A DNA stretch of 11,793 bases from Flavobacteriales bacterium. Its GTDB lineage: Bacteria; Bacteroidota; Bacteroidia; Flavobacteriales_D; Crocinitomicaceae. The position numbers were made by a program, and so were the translations under genes. The notes beneath the pieces were generated by a model. That model was not told the origin of the DNA, searched no databases, and saw nothing but the letters and a program-made list of their open reading frames with translations. Shown here piece by piece: positions 6,960-11,793 of this stretch. The stretch covers positions 1 to 11,793 of the forward strand of contig CANHJY010000036.1 in assembly GCA_947461185.1 (NCBI GenBank), in the 5' to 3' direction. Each line of letters opens with the position of its first letter. The first letter of the stretch is position 1.

Positions 6960-9900
6960 TTAATCTTCTATTTTAAATCTAGTCTCATTGCCTTTGTATT
7001 CATTTTCTAACTTGTTATACATGTTAAAAAAAGCTTCTCTTATTTGGGGTAATGTGAGCAGCTCATCCTGAGGAAATAAATCATTCATAATCTTATTTCG
7101 AGTAAGTGAGACTACCTTGATGTCTACAAATAATTTGTTAATGGCGTCAATCAACTCATTCGTTAATTGTTGTGGCAGATTACCTGAGTCAATGATGTTT
7201 ATGATCTGCTTTTTGTGTTCAGGACTTACTTTGATTAAATCTAATTTATCGGCTTTGGTTTTAACCTCTTGCACAGTATTAACAGAATATTCATCTGCTA
7301 TGACTTTGAGTGTTTCAGTTACTTTTCCTCCTTCTATTGATATGGTCTCATAATCTCGTTCGACCTTCATAAAGTTACTTGCCGTATCAAAGGGAATTTC
7401 ATAAAGTTTATCTACATCTGTAGATTTTACCCGCATCGCTAATAAAGCAGACCATAGACTGATTTTATTATCTAACTTTTGTTTTACATTACAAGTTACA
7501 TTCGCTAAAATACCAGCTCTTTCAAAATTAGGATCCTTTGTGAAAGATTCTAATGGTGTCCAATTTACCTTATTCCCTATAGTGGCAACCAGGGCTGGGT
7601 AATAGAAATCTTGTACATACATTTTTTTGAAAGCTTCAATTTTACCTGCTAAAGGGAATCTGTCACTTAGGTTGATAAACTTGTCAAAGTCTTTTACAAT
7701 AGCTAATGTGTCGTTGTAATAGTTTTCAAGTTTTGATTCCAACGAATTATCATTCAGGTATTTCTTGTTGTCTTCTAAAATCTCCAATGCATCTTTCATG
7801 TATTCAATACCCCTGTGTATATTGCTGTCATAATCTGCAATTGCTGTTTTAATGTTTTCAAGCGTTTGAAGTGCCGAAGAAAATTTAGAAAGATCAGTTT
7901 TTAAATACTCAATTGTATTAAAACGGGCCTGATTGCTAATGTCTAATACTGCCCAATCAATGGAGCTTACTTCTGTGAATTTTGTTTTAACACTATCGAT
8001 ATTAATGAAAAGTGGAGACCTGTTTTCTAATTTGGTAAGCAGAAATTGGACTGAACGAAGTGTGTCAATTATTTCTTTGACCTTGTTTTTGTACTCTAAA
8101 AAAGCAGTATTCCGGTTAGTTTCCTGGAGCATTTTAGAGCCATTTAATCCAAGAGCATTTAATAGGTTTTGGGCAAAGTCATATGACAAGTCTTCCTTTT
8201 TTACAACATAGATTATGTTTTCAAATTGGCTAATGCTTTTGAACTTTTCCTTAACGTTTGAAATATCAATTTCATCACCTCCTCTACCTTTTAATGCCAC
8301 TTTACCCAAAGTTGTAAGTAGGACCAATAGAAAATGAATTATTTCCGGCTCTAACCCGTAAGGTTTGTTTGATAAATCCGAAACAATTTCTTTCTGAATG
8401 TCAACCACCTTTCCGTTTTTGCCATTAACAATGGTCAAAATCTGTTGAGTTATTTTATTGGTAGTAACATCAGGATCCCCATTAGCATTGAGTAAATTCA
8501 AAGTACTCAGGAAGCTTTTACTTCTTTGAGATAATTGTCTGAAGTTACCGTTTGTGATCTCATTCGCTATACTAGATAACGTGTTATTGATATTACCAGA
8601 AGAGAGATTTTCAGCAAACTTAGGATGTTCGGGGTATTCATCATTGAAGCACTTATCAAATACCTTATTTTTTAATTCTGAAATTACTTCTGATAAATTA
8701 GTGAAGTCTTTGCCTAAAGTTGATTTGATTGAAATGGGCTGGTCATTTAATCTGGCTTCACTCAAGTTGAGTGTCCACATTGTAATCCTGTACTTAATAC
8801 CTGGAACCACTACGCCTGCTGGATTACGATAGCCGTCTATTGTTTCCTGCAGTTTTTTCTGCATTGTGGAGACCAAAATGTTTTTCCCAATCAATGATTT
8901 AATGGCAACAATGCGCTTTAAAATTTCAATGTTTTCCTGCTTGCCAAATTTGATCGTAATATCTAATTGGTTTTGGCTGTATTTAACACGCTCTTTTTTG
9001 CTGAAAGGAGATTGAAAGTTGATTACATAATCCGATGTATCGACTTTTGAAATTTCTTGTCCTTTTCGATTGAAAATTACAAATCCCTTTCGGAATGATT
9101 TTACCGATATCCATGCACATTCGTCAATAAATATGTTAGGAGTGTTTTTGAAATAATCAAGATCCAATGTTTCTTTTATCTGTTCAAACAGAACTTCTTC
9201 TAATTTGTCTTCATCTGCGCCAATAGCATTAATTTCATTGTTTATGCGTTCCTCAGGATCATGACCATCAATAGCTGGATCAAACTTGAAATAATCATTT
9301 CCAGAAACTTCATCTTTTTCTACTTTAAGATAAAAGCCATCTGTAGCCTCTCTAATTTTCTTTACAATAATAGAAACTTGTACATGAGCTTCTAAAGCAT
9401 TGTTTTGCGGAATTATAAGTAACTGTTCAGCTAATTCTTTTGCAGTTGCTCCAGTTTGCCCTTTGCTCCAGAGAGAATATACGGCTAAGCCTTTTATTAA
9501 CTTAATGGCATCATTGTGCAATTTTGATTCAAGATTCGTAGTGATTTTTTGAACCACAATATTTACCTTTTTCACCAATTCATAGATACCTTCTAAGTTT
9601 CTGTTATTAGGATTATTGGCAAGTATGTCATAAATGCGATCGAAAGTGAAGAAATATGGAAATGGCTTGTCAACTACATATTTCAATTCGTTTTGAGCAA
9701 ATTGAATGATTCCCCTTTTTTCAAAATAAGGTAGTTCGTGAAAAAGATTAAGTAATCCAGGAGTGAAAGGAAATAATTCAATATACTCTTCCTGCTTATT
9801 GGCAACATCTTCAATTTTAGTGATAAATGGTTTTAATGCCTCTGCAATCTGAGTTTTTTGTTCTCTTGATTTCGGTACAATTCGCTGAGCAATTACTTTT

Positions 9901-11183
9901 TTAACAGCTTCTCTACGAATGATTATGTTTTGAAATCGTTCGCTTATACGGGCTTCATCCCCAGCTATGTTTGCCAATTTAGGACTTGAATAAATGTCTT
10001 CCTGCATTGAAATAGCAAGCAAAATGTCTTGATCTTGACAAACCTGTGCTACTACTCGAAGAAATTGAAAATCTCTTTTTATTTTGAAAGATTCTTTTGC
10101 TTGTAAAAAGTCTGAAACTTCATCGACTACTACTAATAACCCTTTGCTTGGATCATTGGATTTTAGTGTTTCAATAATGTTTGCAAGGTGTTCTTTGTAA
10201 TCAATAATATCTGATGTTAGCTTTGGTATTTCTATTCCATAGGTTCTTTGGATTTGTTTTTCTAATTCTTTGAAAAAGAAAAACGACAAGTCAACATCTA
10301 CTGGTTGTAACTCAAACTGAATAGTATAAAAACTTCGAGCAATTTCGTCTGCGGCCTTTTTGACCTTTTGATTTTTAATCAATTCCCGGAGAGAAGGATT
10401 ATTGATGACACTCACCAAAAAAGCAATCAAGTGCGATTTACCACTTCCGTAGTTACCTATAATTTTTACTGCTTTATGATTGGGTTTTTTTAAATTGTCG
10501 AAAAAATCAGTAATCTGCTGCTCTAATCCTTCCGAAATGATAAAGCTTGAAATAAGTTCTTTCTGTAGGTCAACTTGTAGCAGGTCGGTATCAATATCAA
10601 CCACATCTTTGATGACTGTATAATTGAAAAGTCGACCAATAGCATCATCAGGTATTTCATCCGGTTTTGTGTATTTAGCTTGATTATCACTTGCAATACT
10701 TACATAGTTGTCTTCAACATCATTGATATTGGTAACTAGAATATCGTTAATGTCCTTGTCATAGTATTCTTCTGAGCCGAGCTGACCGTATGAAATCCTG
10801 TTGCTGATAATCTTCTCATCTTCTAAAAAAAGTACGCTGCTCTTGTTCCGTGAGTTATACTTAAACGCACCAACAGGAGATATTTTGGTAAATGCCTTGT
10901 GATATAGAATACTGGCATTGGTCAGAATTAATTGGTCAGGCTTGCTTAAAAACCATTCTTTGATTTTTTGCCCGATGTCGTGACTTGGTTCATCCACTGA
11001 TTCCAATTCAGCAAACAAAGAACCCAATTCCGCCCCAACATCTATAAGTGTGTACCCTTGTATTTTAAGGTAGCTTATTACTTTATCCTTCTTTGTCTGA
11101 TTATCGCCAACCACTGCCCAAAGCTTGAAACGTAAGCTGTTGGCTAATGATAAAAATGTATCTATGTGTTTATTTTGGTCCAT
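6960..11183 (-). CDS. brxC: BrxC/PglY-like P-loop ATPase (DUF6079-like) with apparent BrxF-like N-terminal fusion
   Basis: Seen: 1407 residues. Residues 1-150 resemble the small BREX-3 protein Brx[12 protein letters not shown] at the P-loop position (24-34), a [13 protein letters not shown] segment (45-57), [11 protein letters not shown] (85-95) and an [14 protein letters not shown] ending (129-142). This P-loop is degenerate: only Gly26 and Lys32 remain of GxxxxGK[ST]. The main ATPase follows, with an intact Walker A GNYGSGKS at 243-250 and Walker [12 protein letters not shown] at 349-359 (Asp354, Glu355). An LLAISMQED stretch (388-396) may be a sensor. The rest is long and helical, with coiled-coil-like segments around 1030-1160. 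Known: BrxC/PglY proteins of about 1200 residues are the large ATPases of BREX and Pgl systems, and BrxF is encoded just before brxC in type 3. Inferred: the two are fused here. The gene starts seven bases after the XRE gene and ends two bases before pglX. Confidence 0.78.
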   Translation of the reverse strand: MDQNKHIDTFLSLANSLRFKLWAVVGDNQTKKDKVISYLKIQGYTLIDVGAELGSLFAELESVDEPSHDIGQKIKEWFLSKPDQLILTNASILYHKAFTKISPVGAFKYNSRNKSSVLFLEDEKIISNRISYGQLGSEEYYDKDINDILVTNINDVEDNYVSIASDNQAKYTKPDEIPDDAIGRLFNYTVIKDVVDIDTDLLQVDLQKELISSFIISEGLEQQITDFFDNLKKPNHKAVKIIGNYGSGKSHLIAFLVSVINNPSLRELIKNQKVKKAADEIARSFYTIQFELQPVDVDLSFFFFKELEKQIQRTYGIEIPKLTSDIIDYKEHLANIIETLKSNDPSKGLLVVVDEVSDFLQAKESFKIKRDFQFLRVVAQVCQDQDILLAISMQEDIYSSPKLANIAGDEARISERFQNIIIRREAVKKVIAQRIVPKSREQKTQIAEALKPFITKIEDVANKQEEYIELFPFTPGLLNLFHELPYFEKRGIIQFAQNELKYVVDKPFPYFFTFDRIYDILANNPNNRNLEGIYELVKKVNIVVQKITTNLESKLHNDAIKLIKGLAVYSLWSKGQTGATAKELAEQLLIIPQNNALEAHVQVSIIVKKIREATDGFYLKVEKDEVSGNDYFKFDPAIDGHDPEERINNEINAIGADEDKLEEVLFEQIKETLDLDYFKNTPNIFIDECAWISVKSFRKGFVIFNRKGQEISKVDTSDYVINFQSPFSKKERVKYSQNQLDITIKFGKQENIEILKRIVAIKSLIGKNILVSTMQKKLQETIDGYRNPAGVVVPGIKYRITMWTLNLSEARLNDQPISIKSTLGKDFTNLSEVISELKNKVFDKCFNDEYPEHPKFAENLSSGNINNTLSSIANEITNGNFRQLSQRSKSFLSTLNLLNANGDPDVTTNKITQQILTIVNGKNGKVVDIQKEIVSDLSNKPYGLEPEIIHFLLVLLTTLGKVALKGRGGDEIDISNVKEKFKSISQFENIIYVVKKEDLSYDFAQNLLNALGLNGSKMLQETNRNTAFLEYKNKVKEIIDTLRSVQFLLTKLENRSPLFINIDSVKTKFTEVSSIDWAVLDISNQARFNTIEYLKTDLSKFSSALQTLENIKTAIADYDSNIHRGIEYMKDALEILEDNKKYLNDNSLESKLENYYNDTLAIVKDFDKFINLSDRFPLAGKIEAFKKMYVQDFYYPALVATIGNKVNWTPLESFTKDPNFERAGILANVTCNVKQKLDNKISLWSALLAMRVKSTDVDKLYEIPFDTASNFMKVERDYETISIEGGKVTETLKVIADEYSVNTVQEVKTKADKLDLIKVSPEHKKQIINIIDSGNLPQQLTNELIDAINKLFVDIKVVSLTRNKIMNDLFPQDELLTLPQIREAFFNMYNKLENEYKGNETRFKIED

Positions 11184-11190
11184 ATATGGG

Positions 11191-11388
11191 TTACTTTTTT
11201 TTATTTATTACTAGAAGTTCATTTACTGGCACATTTAAAATTTCAGCAATTTTAAAGATTAGTTCCAAACTCGGCTGTCTGCGATTATTACAATAATCAT
11301 TGACGATATTGAAGCTTTTGCCCAACTTCTCAGCTAACCAGGTTTGCTTGATTCCCTTTTCCTGAAGTACTTCTTTGATTCTGTTCAT
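11191..11388 (-). CDS. XRE (Cro/CI-type) helix-turn-helix transcriptional regulator
   Basis: Seen: a 65-residue protein if translation starts at the ATG at 11388. The body is a single Cro/CI-type [23 protein letters not shown] (4-23) with helix 2 at about 15-22, recognition helix about 26-33, and the family-typical [21 protein letters not shown] at 39-59. There is no sensor or dimer domain, and the C-terminus is a short basic tail. The frame stays open to an earlier ATG at 11466, but the added 26 residues are hydrophobic and unlike the family, so I prefer the later start. Known: small XRE proteins often repress their own operon. The gene lies seven bases before the BrxC-like gene, and the 79 bases upstream hold inverted repeats. 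It is likely to control the downstream unit, but this is inference. The HTH call itself is firm. Confidence 0.88.
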   Translation of the reverse strand: MNRIKEVLQEKGIKQTWLAEKLGKSFNIVNDYCNNRRQPSLELIFKIAEILNVPVNELLVINKKK

Positions 11389-11467
11389 GAATAGTTTTTG
11401 TAGTAGGGCATGAAGATAAAAAGAAAAGATGGATTTATACACAATATTACTTTGTATTAATATCAAA
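11389..11467 (-). promoter_or_regulatory. Candidate promoter/operator region upstream of the XRE gene
   Basis: This 79-base AT-rich gap separates the WYL gene stop from the preferred XRE start. It contains an inverted repeat with six-base perfect arms, ATATTA at 11444-11449 and TAATAT at 11458-11463. A second dyad overlaps it, with TTTG at 11451-11454 and CAAA at 11464-11467. On the minus strand TAATATTG matches the Bacteroidota -7 element TAnnTTTG at all but one position, but the nearest TTTG is only 14 bases upstream, shorter than the usual spacing near 19-20. Repeats this short are expected by chance in AT-rich DNA, so this is a weak call resting mainly on position. Confidence 0.3.
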
Positions 11468-11793
11468 TTAAATTCCCCTCATAAACCGCTGAATAGGCTT
11501 CAAATCGTTTACCTGAATTTTTAGTTCATAAAGGTCTTTTTTCGGGTTGAATTTTACGTAAGGAATTGTCAAGGGATATTCGTCTTTTAGGAGCAAATAT
11601 GCTTTGAGGGAAAGGTCTAATTCAACCTCGTGTTGTTCACCTTGAAAACTGAATCCAAATGCATCGGGAATTTGTTGTTCGTGTTTTTCTTCAAACATAA
11701 ACCCTCGGTTGTTTAATTCAACTGCGGTGATTCTATCCAGGTGATACGTTTTGTTTTTGGCTGAGGTAACTTCAAAGGCCATAACGGTATGGT
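11468..11793 (-). CDS. WYL-domain transcriptional regulator (partial, 5' end beyond window)
   Basis: Seen: 108 codons are visible and the frame is still open at the right edge, so the ATG at 11782 is probably internal: the codons before it read H-T-V. The YHLDRITAVEL stretch (12-22 counted from that Met) matches the FxLDRI motif of WYL domains. The following EVELDLSLKAYLLLKDEYP block (about 53-71) resembles the WCX region after WYL. Known: WYL proteins are ligand-sensing regulators with an N-terminal winged HTH, common next to BREX and other phage-defence operons, where some (such as BrxR) repress them. Odd: the protein stops at IQRFMRGI, just where family members usually continue with a strand and helix of about 20 residues (GFG...EVLxPxxLR). 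The adjacent reading frame does not supply that sequence, so this is a natural short form or an eroded C-terminus rather than a simple frameshift. The N-terminal DNA-binding part is not visible. Confidence 0.72.
   Translation of the reverse strand, partial: HTVMAFEVTSAKNKTYHLDRITAVELNNRGFMFEEKHEQQIPDAFGFSFQGEQHEVELDLSLKAYLLLKDEYPLTIPYVKFNPKKDLYELKIQVNDLKPIQRFMRGI

Noticed and set aside
7117..8832. Three plus-strand open frames inside the BrxC-like gene
   Set aside because: They are antisense to a single continuous 1407-codon frame and have low-complexity hydrophobic translations typical of shadows.
11389..11466. Longer XRE protein starting at 11466
   Set aside because: The extra 26 residues are hydrophobic and unlike HTH proteins. 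The later ATG gives the standard XRE length and leaves room for a promoter.
11440..11500. Frameshift explaining the short WYL C-terminus
   Set aside because: The adjacent frame reads EFNLILIQSNIV, which does not resemble the usual WYL ending.

Overview
The window is AT-rich and its proteins are rich in Lys, Ile and Asn. Starts are tightly packed and few have a clear Shine-Dalgarno sequence. This suggests a Bacteroidota chromosome or mobile island, but that is inference from composition only. Every gene I can support lies on the minus strand, so transcription runs from the right edge to the left edge. No stretch longer than 300 bases lacks a gene. I saw no tRNA, rRNA, CRISPR array, transposase or integrase.

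Layout in order of transcription: (1) 11793-11468, the 3' part of a WYL-domain regulator, cut by the window edge. (2) 11388-11191, a small XRE-type helix-turn-helix regulator. (3) 11183-6960, a 1407-residue ATPase whose main part looks like BrxC/PglY (DUF6079-like). Its first ~150 residues look like a fused BrxF with a broken Walker A motif. (4) 6957-4468, a PglX-type adenine DNA methyltransferase with a DPPF motif and an inserted zinc ribbon. (5) 4464-3025, a short PglZ phosphatase-fold protein with all expected metal ligands. (6) 3025-2480, a 181-residue protein I do not recognise. (7) 2476-1772, a probable BrxA-like winged-helix protein. (8) 1675-953, a ZorB-like MotB/OmpA stator protein. 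(9) 956-1, a ZorA-like MotA/ExbB protein with a long coil tail, cut by the left edge.

Genes 3 to 7 are separated by -1 to +3 bases and form one transcription unit. Their content (BrxF, BrxC, PglX, PglZ, BrxA) is closest to BREX type 3, but no BrxHII helicase lies between PglX and PglZ, where type 3 systems usually carry it, and an unknown gene is added. After a 96-base gap come zorB and zorA, joined by an ATGA overlap and in the reverse of the usual Zorya order.

The most interesting reading is a compound anti-phage locus. A BREX-3-like DNA-marking module, with its own WYL and XRE regulators, sits next to a Zorya-like ion-driven membrane motor. No helicase or nuclease is visible, so the effector of the Zorya-like part, and any BREX helicase, would have to lie left of base 1. 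Whether the two parts work together or are neighbours in a defence island cannot be decided from this window.
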